From the NCBI RefSeq assembly GCF_900109755.1, contig NZ_FOAR01000016.1:1-64000 (forward strand): a stretch of 64,000 bases of DNA, in the 5' to 3' direction. Position 1 is the first letter of the stretch; every line of letters starts with the position of its first letter. The position numbers and the translations under genes were made by a program. Shown here in pieces: positions 55,523 through 64,000 of the stretch. The stretch comes from Pseudomonas agarici (GTDB taxonomy: Bacteria; Pseudomonadota; Gammaproteobacteria; Pseudomonadales; Pseudomonadaceae). A model generated the notes under the pieces. The model did not search any database. It saw only the letters and a program-made list of their open reading frames with translations, and was not told the origin of the DNA.

Positions 55523-56298
55523 GGGGAAGTCCATTCTGCAGAGGAGGAAGCGTCGCCCACCAGCGACGCGCTGAAAGGGTTGTCGAAATCGAAGCGGGCC
55601 GTGTAGGTTCGCTGACCACCGTAATCGGTCAGGGCGTTGAATCGCAGCCAATACCCGCCGCTCGCCCGCTCATGGTTTGTCACCACGAGTTCACGTTGTT
55701 CTCCCGGAGGTACCAGCAGGTCGTCGCCCAGTGGCAGACTGCCTTGTTTATCGGCCAGCTCGAGGCGCAACAACGCCGCATGAAAGACCGTCGGGTTCGC
55801 CACCTTCAGCCGCGGTCTCCCCCCGGCATCCGCTTCCACGACCCAACGCAAGCGCTCAGGTGTGAGCGCCGGATCACCCACCAGTCCCGGTGGGCGAAAC
55901 AACACGTTGATCCGCTGACGAATGGCAATGCTCAGTTGACTGTCACCAGGACGCAGCCGAGGGATTTCCATCACATAGAGGTGCAGCAGCGACTCATGGC
56001 CCGTGGGCATTCCTCGTCCCTCATACATCAGCCGCAAGGCTTGCCGACCGTCGGGCGCCAGCCGCGAAATCGGTGGCGTCAGCACAAAGGGCAGATCGCC
56101 GGAGCGAGGCTCGGAGCCTTCCGGCGCCTGCAACCAGGCTTGCAGTAGGACCTCCTGACGATCCCGGTTGCGGGCCTCAAGGCTCACCTCGGTAAAACGC
56201 CCGTCAAACACCAGACGCGTGTCGCTCAGGGACACGGCTGCCTGCACCGGCCCCGCAGCAACGCTCAACGCCAGGAGCAATGTCTGTAAAAGCTTCAT
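55519..56298 (-). CDS. Periplasmic pilus chaperone (second copy)
   Basis: A 259-aa PapD-like chaperone: signal peptide, then VSLSDTRLVFDGRFTEVSLE, the RQALRLMYEG region and the IRQRINVLFRP strand that donates to pilins. The start at 56298 overlaps the usher stop; a longer TTG start at 56304 is less likely. It probably serves the tip subunit encoded next to it. Confidence 0.87.
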   Translation of the reverse strand: MKLLQTLLLALSVAAGPVQAAVSLSDTRLVFDGRFTEVSLEARNRDRQEVLLQAWLQAPEGSEPRSGDLPFVLTPPISRLAPDGRQALRLMYEGRGMPTGHESLLHLYVMEIPRLRPGDSQLSIAIRQRINVLFRPPGLVGDPALTPERLRWVVEADAGGRPRLKVANPTVFHAALLRLELADKQGSLPLGDDLLVPPGEQRELVVTNHERASGGYWLRFNALTDYGGQRTYTARFDFDNPFSASLVGDASSSAEWTSP

Positions 56299-58868
56299 CG
56301 GCAAACCTCCTTGATCCGGTCATAGGTCAACTGCGGATCCCGCGGCGGCAGGCGGAAATGCAACTGACAGCTCTGCCCAGACCATTTCACCTGCAACGTC
56401 CCCTCCTCCCGATCACTGAGCACCAGTGCCCGGCTGGTGGGGTCCACCACCGCCAGTTGCTTGCCGTCGGCATCCTGGACGCTGGCCCCCAGTGGCAACG
56501 CGCTGCCATCGGTCCGGCTCAGTTCGAACTGCACCCGGCGACCGGCACTGGCGTTGAAGCGCACATGGGTCGAAGAACCACGACGCGGCACCACCTGGGC
56601 GATAGCGTTCTCCACTTCCACGTCCGCACCCAGGTCACGAGTATCCAGGCTGATCCAATTGGCCCGGTAAGGCTGGGTATAAGGCAGCACGGCATAGCCG
56701 TTGCCCGCCGTTTTCACCTCGCTGAAGTTATTCAACCGTGCCCCACCAACACCGGGCACCTCCACCAGCGCGAAGCTATCACCCAACGATTGACCCAAGT
56801 TCACCCCACCGGCGTGGGCGACCAGCGATCCACGGGCACCGATGTTCCAGCTATTGAAGTCCTGGCCATGGCTGTAGCCAGCCTCGAAGCGCCCGACGGA
56901 GGTAGTTGCATTGACACTGGCGGAACCGGCACGAGCGCCAGAGCCGTCATTGCCGGCCAGCACCGAGTAGAATGCTTGCTGATCCAGGATGCGCCCGGTC
57001 AAGCCAGCCATAACACTGGAGTCACCCTGGTTGTCGCGTACCGCCGTCAGTGAGGCACGGGTCGAACGCTCATGACGCCCCAAAGGCAGCGACAGCGTCA
57101 GGGTGAACTGATGGTCGGTTCCGACCCGGCCATAGACGTCCATCGCCCGGGTCCGATCCACCGACAGGCTATAGCTGAGGTCCCGCCAGTACCCGCCATA
57201 GGTGGCGTTGAACTGCCGGGACTTACCCGGCAAGTTCCAGAAGCGCTGCTCAAGGGCGGTAAAGCTCAAAGTCCCCGCCGCCACGGGCTGGCTGAGGGTG
57301 ATATCGAAACGGTCGCGAGCCCGACCGATCTGGCTCTGTGCCAGATTGCTGCGCTCATCCACATGCTGGTTAAAGCTGCGGTAGTGCTCGCTGGAGTAGC
57401 GATAGCCTGCCAACGCGAAGGTGGTCCGCGTGGCACTCAAGGTATTGGCATAGCGCAGGCGCATGCTCTGTCCGCCGATATCGGTGGTGGCTTGGCGGCT
57501 GAGCGAATGGGTCAAATCCGCCGAGACTGCACCCAGGCCGGTATTGACTCCGAACCCGAGGTTGCTAGCCCGAAAGTTCTCGGCCAATTGGACGCCACCG
57601 TAGCCAGTGATCAGTTCGCTCAGCCCGTAGATCAGCGTGGTGCTGGCAAAACCCGGACTCTGGTCCCGATCATCGTTGCTGTCGTATTGCCCGGCCTCGA
57701 CGCTGTAGCTGAAGGTGCCTTTGGGCAGCATCAACGGCAGCGAGGCGAACGCCTGGATAAAGGTTCGGATGCGACCATCCGCCTCGATCACCGTCACCAG
57801 CAGGTCACCGTTGGAGCCGCTGGGATAGAAGTCACTGATCTCGAACGGCCCGGGCGGTACATTGGAGCTGTACAGCAAGTAACCGTTCTGGCGAACCTCC
57901 ACCGTGGCATTGCTTTCCGCCACGCCACGAATGGTCGGCGCATAGACCCGCTCACTGTCGGGCAGCATGCCGTCGTCCGAGGCCACCTGTGCGCCGCGAA
58001 AACGGATACTTTCGAACACCCGCGAATCGCTGTAGGTCTCACCGAGAGTCAGTTGACCTTTCCAGGCGGTCAGGTCGCGCTGGGCATAGGTCTGGTTGCT
58101 GGTGAAACGTGAGGATTGCCGGTCTGAGTGCACCAGCGAGGATTCATTGCGCAAACGCCAGGCGCCGAGATTCAAGCCATTGCGCAAGCCCAGGTAATAG
58201 CTGTCGCTTTTCTGGCGATCGATCTCGCGGCGATTGCCGCTGAAGCTGTAGCTGATAAAGGCGCTGGCGACTCCCTGGTCCCACAGCTCCGGTGCCAGGT
58301 AGCCACGGGCGCTACGGCGTAACGCGATCTGCGGCACGCTGAGGTTGAGCGCCAGGGTATTGGGTTGGTAGTCGACACTGGCCTGCTCCAGCTTGCCGAG
58401 GTCGAAACAGTATTCCAGGGCAGCTTCGGCTGGCCGGTGCGCCAAGGCCTGGAGACGCTCGGGATCAAGCCCGAGGTCCTGCAGCAGTGCCAGGGTCAGG
58501 CACGGTTCCACGCGACCGCTGGTCGCGTCACGGCTGAACTGCACATCGCGGCGGGCACTGAGTACGCGGTTCAGGTAGATGTCCACCCGATAGAGGCCGG
58601 GCAAGACGTTGTTGCCCTCCAGGAATGCCTTGATATCCGCAGGCTGCTCGCCACCATGGATAAAGGCGGTATTGAACCTGACCGGTTCGCCGACCGCCGC
58701 CAAAGCGAGCGGGTCCGCAAGAGTCAGGTCAGGTATCAACAAGCACAGGCCCAGGGGAACAAGCGCCGGATGGTTCACGTTCCGCAACAGAGGGCGTGTC
58801 GCGACCTCCTTTTTTCCACGACACGATGACACCAGAACCTCCTTTGTTCTTCGATAAAGCCAGTCCAT
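56295..58868 (-). CDS. Outer-membrane fimbrial usher
   Basis: An 857-aa usher with signal peptide, N-terminal chaperone-binding domain (VRFNTAFIHGGEQPADIKAF-type start), a 24-stranded barrel and C-terminal domains ending in LPPRDPQLTYDRIKEVCR. The plug region with Gly-Phe-Glu-Ile-Ser-Asp (FEISDFYPSGSNGDL) is typical. I start at the ATG at 58868 with AAGG upstream. Confidence 0.9.
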   Translation of the reverse strand: MDWLYRRTKEVLVSSCRGKKEVATRPLLRNVNHPALVPLGLCLLIPDLTLADPLALAAVGEPVRFNTAFIHGGEQPADIKAFLEGNNVLPGLYRVDIYLNRVLSARRDVQFSRDATSGRVEPCLTLALLQDLGLDPERLQALAHRPAEAALEYCFDLGKLEQASVDYQPNTLALNLSVPQIALRRSARGYLAPELWDQGVASAFISYSFSGNRREIDRQKSDSYYLGLRNGLNLGAWRLRNESSLVHSDRQSSRFTSNQTYAQRDLTAWKGQLTLGETYSDSRVFESIRFRGAQVASDDGMLPDSERVYAPTIRGVAESNATVEVRQNGYLLYSSNVPPGPFEISDFYPSGSNGDLLVTVIEADGRIRTFIQAFASLPLMLPKGTFSYSVEAGQYDSNDDRDQSPGFASTTLIYGLSELITGYGGVQLAENFRASNLGFGVNTGLGAVSADLTHSLSRQATTDIGGQSMRLRYANTLSATRTTFALAGYRYSSEHYRSFNQHVDERSNLAQSQIGRARDRFDITLSQPVAAGTLSFTALEQRFWNLPGKSRQFNATYGGYWRDLSYSLSVDRTRAMDVYGRVGTDHQFTLTLSLPLGRHERSTRASLTAVRDNQGDSSVMAGLTGRILDQQAFYSVLAGNDGSGARAGSASVNATTSVGRFEAGYSHGQDFNSWNIGARGSLVAHAGGVNLGQSLGDSFALVEVPGVGGARLNNFSEVKTAGNGYAVLPYTQPYRANWISLDTRDLGADVEVENAIAQVVPRRGSSTHVRFNASAGRRVQFELSRTDGSALPLGASVQDADGKQLAVVDPTSRALVLSDREEGTLQVKWSGQSCQLHFRLPPRDPQLTYDRIKEVCR

Positions 58869-58983
58869 TTGCAACCTTCACTGAATGTTTCAAGGTATTT
58901 GTTAAAGGCGAACGCCTTCGCGCACGAACTCTTACAAGAGTGCGACGAGCTTGAAAATGAGAGAGATGTCCGGTGCGCGTAAG

Positions 58984-59718
58984 CTAATGCTCGACCCACA
59001 AGGCCTGGCCAGTTTTCCAGTTGTGGCTGGAAAGCTGATAAGGCACCACTGCACCATGGTCATTAATGCTTTTGAAACTCAGTCGCGCCTGCTGCTCCGC
59101 CAGGGGAGCAGGCAAGTCGAACACTTGCGCCTGTCCGGGCGCCAGCATCGCGCTCTTGCGGTGTATCAGCCGGGTCGCGGCGCCGAACAACTCGATGTCC
59201 ACCAAAGTGACGTGATACGGCCCAGGATTGCGCACCGCCAAGGTGCCATCGGGTTTGAGCTGCCAGTGCAGTTGGCCGGGTGCCTGGTCCGGGTCGGCCA
59301 TCAGTTGCTGAGGGCGGTAAAACAGCTTGATCCGTTGGCGAATACCGATCTGCAGCACATTCTCTTGCTCGCTGGTCTGTGGTATTTCTTGGACATTCAG
59401 CCAGAACAGCGATTCCCGATCGGTCGGCATCTCGACACCCGAGTGAATGATCCGTACCGTTTGCCGCCCGCCCCCGGATAGCGGCACCAGGGGTGGAATA
59501 ACAGCAAAGGGCAACGCCCCAGTTGCAGGGTCCTCGGCCTCCAGCCAGGACTGCAACAAGATCGTCGAGCGGTTATTGTTCAGGACGCTGAGCACAGCCT
59601 CCTTGTGCTGCGCCGGATAGATCAGGCGTGTGGTATTGAGCATTATCCCCGCTTGCGCATGGAGCCCTGTCCACACGACCAGCGCCATGCCGATCATCGA
59701 CGTTATCAACTTGCACAT
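58984..59718 (-). CDS. Periplasmic pilus chaperone (first copy)
   Basis: A 244-aa PapD-like chaperone with signal peptide, NTTRLIYPAQHKEAVLSVLN, GGRQTVRIIHSGV and IGIRQRIKLFYRPQQL. It lies between the major subunit and the usher and presumably serves the main pilin. It differs clearly from the second chaperone, about as much as paralogues in CupB-like operons. Confidence 0.87.
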   Translation of the reverse strand: MCKLITSMIGMALVVWTGLHAQAGIMLNTTRLIYPAQHKEAVLSVLNNNRSTILLQSWLEAEDPATGALPFAVIPPLVPLSGGGRQTVRIIHSGVEMPTDRESLFWLNVQEIPQTSEQENVLQIGIRQRIKLFYRPQQLMADPDQAPGQLHWQLKPDGTLAVRNPGPYHVTLVDIELFGAATRLIHRKSAMLAPGQAQVFDLPAPLAEQQARLSFKSINDHGAVVPYQLSSHNWKTGQALWVEH

Positions 59719-59778
59719 GTTGCGACCTATCTAATCCGATAAGAAACGGAGCTTTTCAGCTCCGCTCAAGACAAACAC

Positions 59779-60336
59779 TTAGTTGTAGGTCAGCACGAAA
59801 GGCACCGTACCGGTGGCCGCACCCGGCACCGTGGGCACACCGTTCTTCACGAACACCGCCCGCAGCGCGAGGGTGCCGCTGGAGCCGCTGCCACTGGGTT
59901 GGAGAACACCGTCGATAGTATCGGTAGGGTCCTGGATATTCAGAAAGTCATCGTTTTCCCGGCGTACTAGGCCGATCCCCACCCCATGGGCCGCACCGGA
60001 AGTGGTCAGCAGATAGGGGTCGTTCTCGTCGACCTGGGCCGGACGGAATGACATGTGCACGGTGTTTTCCGCGGCCGGTTGCAGGCAGGTCACCAGCAAG
60101 TCAATGTCCTTGGCCGTGCCCAGGCGCGATTCAGTGCGATTGCCGATATCGGCAAAGGAAACACGCCCGAGGTCGACAGGAATATTGTCGGCGGACCCGC
60201 CCCCAGACGACACGTCACAACTGGTGTTGGTCAGCGCGCCGGTAAAGTTCAGCGTGCCTCCGTTAGCCGCGTGGGCAGAGCCTGCCACACCGAGGACAGC
60301 ACCTAATAACGCCAACGTTAGAGAAATCTTCTTCAT
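59779..60336 (-). CDS. Major fimbrial subunit (type 1 pilin family)
   Basis: A 185-aa pilin: signal peptide (ending AHA, ~23), N-terminal extension GTLNFTGALTNTSCDV, a second Cys at TCLQPA making the usual disulfide, and the C-terminal beta zipper GTVPFVLTYN. First structural gene of the operon; AAGGA lies 9 bases upstream. Confidence 0.88.
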   Translation of the reverse strand: MKKISLTLALLGAVLGVAGSAHAANGGTLNFTGALTNTSCDVSSGGGSADNIPVDLGRVSFADIGNRTESRLGTAKDIDLLVTCLQPAAENTVHMSFRPAQVDENDPYLLTTSGAAHGVGIGLVRRENDDFLNIQDPTDTIDGVLQPSGSGSSGTLALRAVFVKNGVPTVPGAATGTVPFVLTYN

Positions 60337-60748
60337 ACGAACACAATCCTTCGAGTTAATCGTTTGTACCCATCACTCTGGGTGGCGGCCAATATAGTCG
60401 TGGTTCTTGAATCAAACTATCGGACCGAGCCTTATTTAGGCAGCCGATTTAACGCGAAAACAGGACATCTACCTCCGTCAGAGAAACATGTCATTCGACG
60501 GACACAGAAAAGTGACCAAAACAGTGTTTAAGATTAAAAACAAAACAATGAAAATCGTTAAAGTTAAACACTCATCAGATGCTCTCCCCGAAATACTAAA
60601 AGGCAGTTTTAATTATACCGATCAATAACTTGAACACGCTGAACGGCAGCGTATCGACACAGAGCCAACTGGACGCCGGATATTTCAGGGAGCGCCGCCC
60701 GACTGTATACAGCCCAGGCGGTGCTTAGGCTTGACCACACGTACAGCT
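60337..60748. promoter_or_regulatory. AT-rich upstream region of the fimbrial operon
   Basis: 412 bp with strongly AT-rich stretches (about 60515-60640, e.g. aaaacaaaacaatgaaaatc). Such DNA is typical of fimbrial promoters silenced by MvaT/H-NS-like proteins. It lies between the half-length pilin-like gene and the main operon; I could not identify a phase-variation inverted repeat. Confidence 0.45.
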
Positions 60749-61081
60749 CTATAGGTACGTGATCACCACAATGCCCTTGGGAGAGACCGTGGTGGTGCTG
60801 GAAGCCCCATTCGACAACGGTTGATAATGCGCATCAAAAGGCCGTGCGCCGCCGCTGCAGGCATTGTCCGTAGTGTCGACCGACACCACGACACCGGGCG
60901 CCAGCCGGATGCGTTGGGAGACACCCTGGGTATATACCGAACCCGATGAAGACACTTCGCAGGCGGCCTCGACGACTTGTCCGCTAAAACGAATCTGCCC
61001 AGTATTTAGCGTTGCCGTCTGCACACTGGAACAAACCCCCATCAACAACAAGACACTGCACATCGGTAGCGTGTATTTCAT
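60749..61081 (-). CDS. Half-length fimbrial-like protein (110 aa)
   Basis: Signal peptide, then the pilin-type start TLNTGQIRFSGQVVEAACEV, a single disulfide region and the ending TTTVSPKGIVVITYL. It is about two-thirds of a normal pilin, so it is either a short minor subunit or a shrunken copy. GGGAG lies 8 bases before the ATG at 61081. It lies upstream of the main operon on the same strand, separated by 412 bp. Confidence 0.65.
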   Translation of the reverse strand: MKYTLPMCSVLLLMGVCSSVQTATLNTGQIRFSGQVVEAACEVSSSGSVYTQGVSQRIRLAPGVVVSVDTTDNACSGGARPFDAHYQPLSNGASSTTTVSPKGIVVITYL

Positions 61082-61266
61082 ATCAAGTACTCCCAAACCA
61101 TGGGGAACCCCTTATCAAGTAAAGCTCACCTCAAAGCCCCCCACAGGAAAAACGCGGAATATCCGTAGGACTTTTTATATTCAATTAAACACCTCAGCAC
61201 CTTGATGGCACTTTGCGCAAAACCCATATCTTTGAAAAACAAGCGATTGAACAAACAGAGGCAGTC

Positions 61267-61359
61267 ATGCGGTTATCGTCCATGTCGGCTATTTCTTTAA
61301 TGCTCGCCCTGCTACTTTGTGTCCTGCCGCTGGCCTTGGCTGACAGCCGTGTCAGTTAG
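61267..61359 (+). CDS. Possible 30-aa secreted peptide or signal-peptide remnant
   Basis: The plus strand from 61267 encodes MRLSSMSAISLMLALLLC..., a near-ideal signal peptide ending PLALA, followed by only five residues (DSRVS) and a stop. AGAGG lies in good position upstream. It could be a leader peptide gene, or the 5' remains of an exported protein. It is 92 bp ahead of the efflux operon. Confidence 0.35.
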   Translation: MRLSSMSAISLMLALLLCVLPLALADSRVS

Positions 61360-61451
61360 CGGTCACCGTGCTGACCGGATCATGGGGTTATAAAAAGGCT
61401 ACTGTTCTGCCAGATTGACCTTCCCATTCCTGATCCCGGCGTTTTGACAGC

Positions 61452-62615
61452 ATGCACATCCAGAAAAAAAACCTGTTGGGCCTTGTCGTGATTCTGGTGG
61501 TGGCCGCCGGAGTGACCTGGAAGCTGACCCGTCCAGCCCATGTCAAACCGGCCAGCAACCTGGCGATACCGGTCAAGGTGGTCCATGTCACGCAACGGGA
61601 TGTGCCGCGCTACGCCAGGGGGATCGGCACGGTGTTGTCGCTGCACAGCGTGGTGATTCGCCCGCAGATCGACGGTATCCTGACCCGCGTGTTGGTCAAG
61701 GAAGGGCAACTGGTCAAGACCGGAGACCTGCTGGCAACGCTCGACGACCGTTCGATCCAGGCCAATCTGGCCCAGGCCAAGGCCATGCTGGCGCAGAGCC
61801 AGGCGCAACTGCAGGTGGCGCAAGTTGATCTCCAGCGCTACAAGTTGCTGAGTGTCGATAACGGTATTTCGAAACAGACCTACGACCAACAACAAGCGCT
61901 GGTCAATCAGCTCCAGGCCACCGCCCAGGGCAACCAGGCCGCGATTGCCGCCGCCCAGGTGCAACTCTCCTATACCCAGATTCATTCGCCGGTCACCGGC
62001 CGAGTCGGTATCCGTGCCGTGGACGAAGGCAACTTTTTGCGTATGAACGATGCCCTGGGCCTGTTCTCCGTCACCCAGATCGATCCGATCGCCGTGGAGT
62101 TCTCCCTGCCCCAGCAGATGCTGCCGACCCTGCAACGACTGCTCGGTGCCGCCAAACCGGCCTCGGTGGATGCTTACCTGGGTGACGACGGACATGCCAG
62201 TACGTTGCTCGGCGCCGGTCACCTGACGCTGATCGACAATCAGGTTGCGGCCACCACCGGCACCATTAAAGCCAAAGCCGAATTCAGCAACCCAACGCAG
62301 ACACTCTGGCCAGGCCAATTGGTGAACATCAAGATCCAGACTGCGCTGGAGCGCGACGCCCTGGTGGTGCCGCCGACGGTGGTGCAGCGTGGCATGGACG
62401 GTTACATTGTCTACCGGGTCAAGGATCAGGGTGTGGAAGTGGTTCCGGTGCAAGTGCCTTACCAGGACAGTGAGCTGAATATCATCGAGGGCGTCGAGGC
62501 CGGCGATCTGCTGGTCAGCGACGGCCAGTCGCGGCTCAAGCCCAATTCGCAGGTGGCAATACTCGACAAGCCCAAGTTGGTGGAGCAGACCGTGGCGGTG
62601 GAACCCAAGCCATGA
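61452..62615 (+). CDS. RND efflux periplasmic adaptor (membrane fusion protein)
   Basis: A 387-aa adaptor with N-terminal anchor helix (~8-24), beta-barrel/lipoyl half motifs (VVIRPQIDGILTRVLVKEGQ and SYTQIHSPVTGRVGIRAVDE) and an alpha-hairpin between them, resembling MdtA. It overlaps the transporter gene by ATGA. Substrate unknown. Confidence 0.9.
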   Translation: MHIQKKNLLGLVVILVVAAGVTWKLTRPAHVKPASNLAIPVKVVHVTQRDVPRYARGIGTVLSLHSVVIRPQIDGILTRVLVKEGQLVKTGDLLATLDDRSIQANLAQAKAMLAQSQAQLQVAQVDLQRYKLLSVDNGISKQTYDQQQALVNQLQATAQGNQAAIAAAQVQLSYTQIHSPVTGRVGIRAVDEGNFLRMNDALGLFSVTQIDPIAVEFSLPQQMLPTLQRLLGAAKPASVDAYLGDDGHASTLLGAGHLTLIDNQVAATTGTIKAKAEFSNPTQTLWPGQLVNIKIQTALERDALVVPPTVVQRGMDGYIVYRVKDQGVEVVPVQVPYQDSELNIIEGVEAGDLLVSDGQSRLKPNSQVAILDKPKLVEQTVAVEPKP

Positions 62616-64000
62616 TCAAGGAAAGTCGCGGTGTTTCCGCCTGGTGCATCGATCATCCGGTAGCGACCATCCTGCTCACCTTCGCCCTGGTCCTGCTCGG
62701 GCTGATCGCCTTCCCTCGCTTGCCCCTGGCGCCCCTGCCGGAGGCTGAATTCCCGACCATCCGGGTCTCTGCCCAGTTGCCCGGCGCCAGCCCGCAGACC
62801 ATGGCATCCTCAGTGGCAACGCCACTGGAAGTGCAGTTCAGCGCCATCCCCGGCATGACCCAGATGACCTCTAGCAGCGCCCTGGGATCGACTAACCTGA
62901 CGCTGCAATTCACGCTCAACAAGAGCATCGACACCGCCGCCCAGGAAGTCCAGGCGGCGATCAACACCGCCTCGGGCAAACTGCCCAAAGACATGCCAAC
63001 GCTGCCAACCTGGCGTAAGGTCAACCCGGCCGACAGTCCGGTGCTGATCCTCAGTGTCAGCTCCAACCAAATGCCCGGCACCGAGCTCAGCGACTACGCC
63101 GAAACCCTGCTGGCCCGCCAGCTCAGCCAGATCGAAGGTGTTGGCCAGATTAATATCACCGGCCAGCAGCGCCCGGCAATCCGCGTCCAGGCCTCGGCGG
63201 ACAAGCTGGCGGCCATCGGCCTGACGCTGGCGGACATTCGCCTGGCGATCCAGCAAACCAGCCTCAACCTGGCCAAGGGCGCGCTCTATGGGCAATCGAG
63301 CATCTCCACTTTGTCGACCAACGACCAACTGTTTCAGCCGGAGGAATACGGCCAGTTGATCGTCTCCTACAAGAACGGCGCACCGGTCCAACTCAAGGAC
63401 ATTGCCCAGGTGATCCGTGGCTCCGAGGACGCCTATGTGCAGGCCTGGTCCGGCGACGAGCCGGGCGTGAGCCTGGTGATTTCCCGTCAGCCGGGAGCCA
63501 ACATCGTCGATACCGTGGACCGTATCCAGGCGGCCTTGCCCGGCCTGGAGGCCATGCTGCCGGCCTCGGTGCAGGTCAAGGTGCTGATCGACCGTACCCA
63601 GACCATCCGCGCCTCGCTGCATGAAGTGGAAATGACCCTGCTGATCGCCATCCTGTTGGTGGTGGCGGTGATGGCGCTGTTCCTGCGCCAGTTGTCGGCG
63701 ACCCTGATCGTCTCTGCCGTGCTCGGCGTATCGCTGGTGGCCAGCTTTGCGCTGATGTATGTATTGGGCTTCAGCCTGAACAACCTGACCCTGGTGGCAA
63801 TCGTCATCGCCGTAGGTTTCGTGGTGGATGATGCCATCGTCGTGGTGGAAAACATCCACCGCCATCTCGAAGCCGGTGACGGCATGCGTGAAGCGGCGAT
63901 CAAGGGGGCCACCGAGATCGGCTTTACCGTGGTGTCCATCAGTTTCTCGCTGATCGCAGCCTTTATCCCGCTGCTGTTCATGGGCGGCGTGGTCGGCCGG
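62612..64000 (+). CDS. RND efflux transporter (AcrB/MdtB-type), 3' end outside window
   Basis: An open frame from the ATG at 62612 to the window edge, 463 codons visible. The N-terminal helix (HPVATILLTFALVLLGLIAF), PLPEAEFPTIRVSAQLPGAS and the TM4 proton-relay motif IAVGFVVDDAIVVVENIHRH mark an HAE1-type RND pump. It is about 45% of the normal ~1030 aa. It overlaps the adaptor stop as ATGA. Confidence 0.92.
   Translation, partial: MIKESRGVSAWCIDHPVATILLTFALVLLGLIAFPRLPLAPLPEAEFPTIRVSAQLPGASPQTMASSVATPLEVQFSAIPGMTQMTSSSALGSTNLTLQFTLNKSIDTAAQEVQAAINTASGKLPKDMPTLPTWRKVNPADSPVLILSVSSNQMPGTELSDYAETLLARQLSQIEGVGQINITGQQRPAIRVQASADKLAAIGLTLADIRLAIQQTSLNLAKGALYGQSSISTLSTNDQLFQPEEYGQLIVSYKNGAPVQLKDIAQVIRGSEDAYVQAWSGDEPGVSLVISRQPGANIVDTVDRIQAALPGLEAMLPASVQVKVLIDRTQTIRASLHEVEMTLLIAILLVVAVMALFLRQLSATLIVSAVLGVSLVASFALMYVLGFSLNNLTLVAIVIAVGFVVDDAIVVVENIHRHLEAGDGMREAAIKGATEIGFTVVSISFSLIAAFIPLLFMGGVVGR

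Noticed and set aside
61380-62453. 357-codon minus-strand frame across the RND adaptor
   Set aside because: His-rich shadow of a clear adaptor gene on the other strand.

Overview
The window is a stretch of chromosome from a Pseudomonas of the fluorescens group. The basis for this is gene content, high GC with GC-ending codons in the core genes, a wss-type acetylated-cellulose operon, a cyo terminal oxidase, katB-ankB, two RsmX-type small RNAs and the remnant of a REP-associated transposase. No tRNA, rRNA, CRISPR array or intact insertion sequence was seen.

Layout. 1-3108 is an AT-richer accessory patch: a DUF6708 gene cut by the left edge, a truncated DUF2628 gene, and a minus-strand hcp / putative pore-forming effector / membrane immunity operon of type VI secretion character. 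3567-5795 is ankB-katB (periplasmic catalase) with an OxyR-like site upstream. 6412-7191 holds a small gene and two candidate RNA or terminator structures. 7501-12654 is a compact NAD-linked molybdenum formate dehydrogenase operon (fdsGBAD), followed by an orphan carotene hydroxylase (crtZ), an AroP-type permease, a periplasmic phospholipase-D-like protein and a decayed RAYT gene. 16665-20796 is a self-contained TonB uptake cluster in the order exbD-tonB-receptor-exbB. 20986-23161 has a GNAT gene and a Tat-exported PhoD phosphatase. 23193-37902 is the wss operon on the minus strand: WssA-E synthesise and export cellulose under c-di-GMP control and WssF-I acetylate it; no wssJ follows.

38252-41370 holds genes of unknown function, two tandem GacA-type promoters each driving an RsmX-like RNA with a terminator, a MITE-like inverted-repeat element and a RidA-family gene. 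41545-46354 is cyoABCDE (cytochrome bo3 ubiquinol oxidase). Next come dsbB, then hmp (fhp) divergent from its NorR-type sigma54 activator (nitric oxide detoxification), cheV, a GNAT gene and a small exported protein. 52862-54040 encodes an unusual periplasmic fusion of an amino-acid-type solute-binding domain to a RidA domain. 54542-61081 is a chaperone-usher fimbrial operon with two chaperones and an extra half-length pilin-like gene. The right edge cuts an RND efflux operon (adaptor plus transporter).

The most noteworthy items are the tandem rsmX copies, the Hcp-linked effector/immunity pair, the solute-binding-RidA fusion, the WssA N-terminal BcsR/BcsP-like motif, the TonB cluster order and the candidate small RNAs. 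All functional calls are read from sequence by eye; no database search was run.
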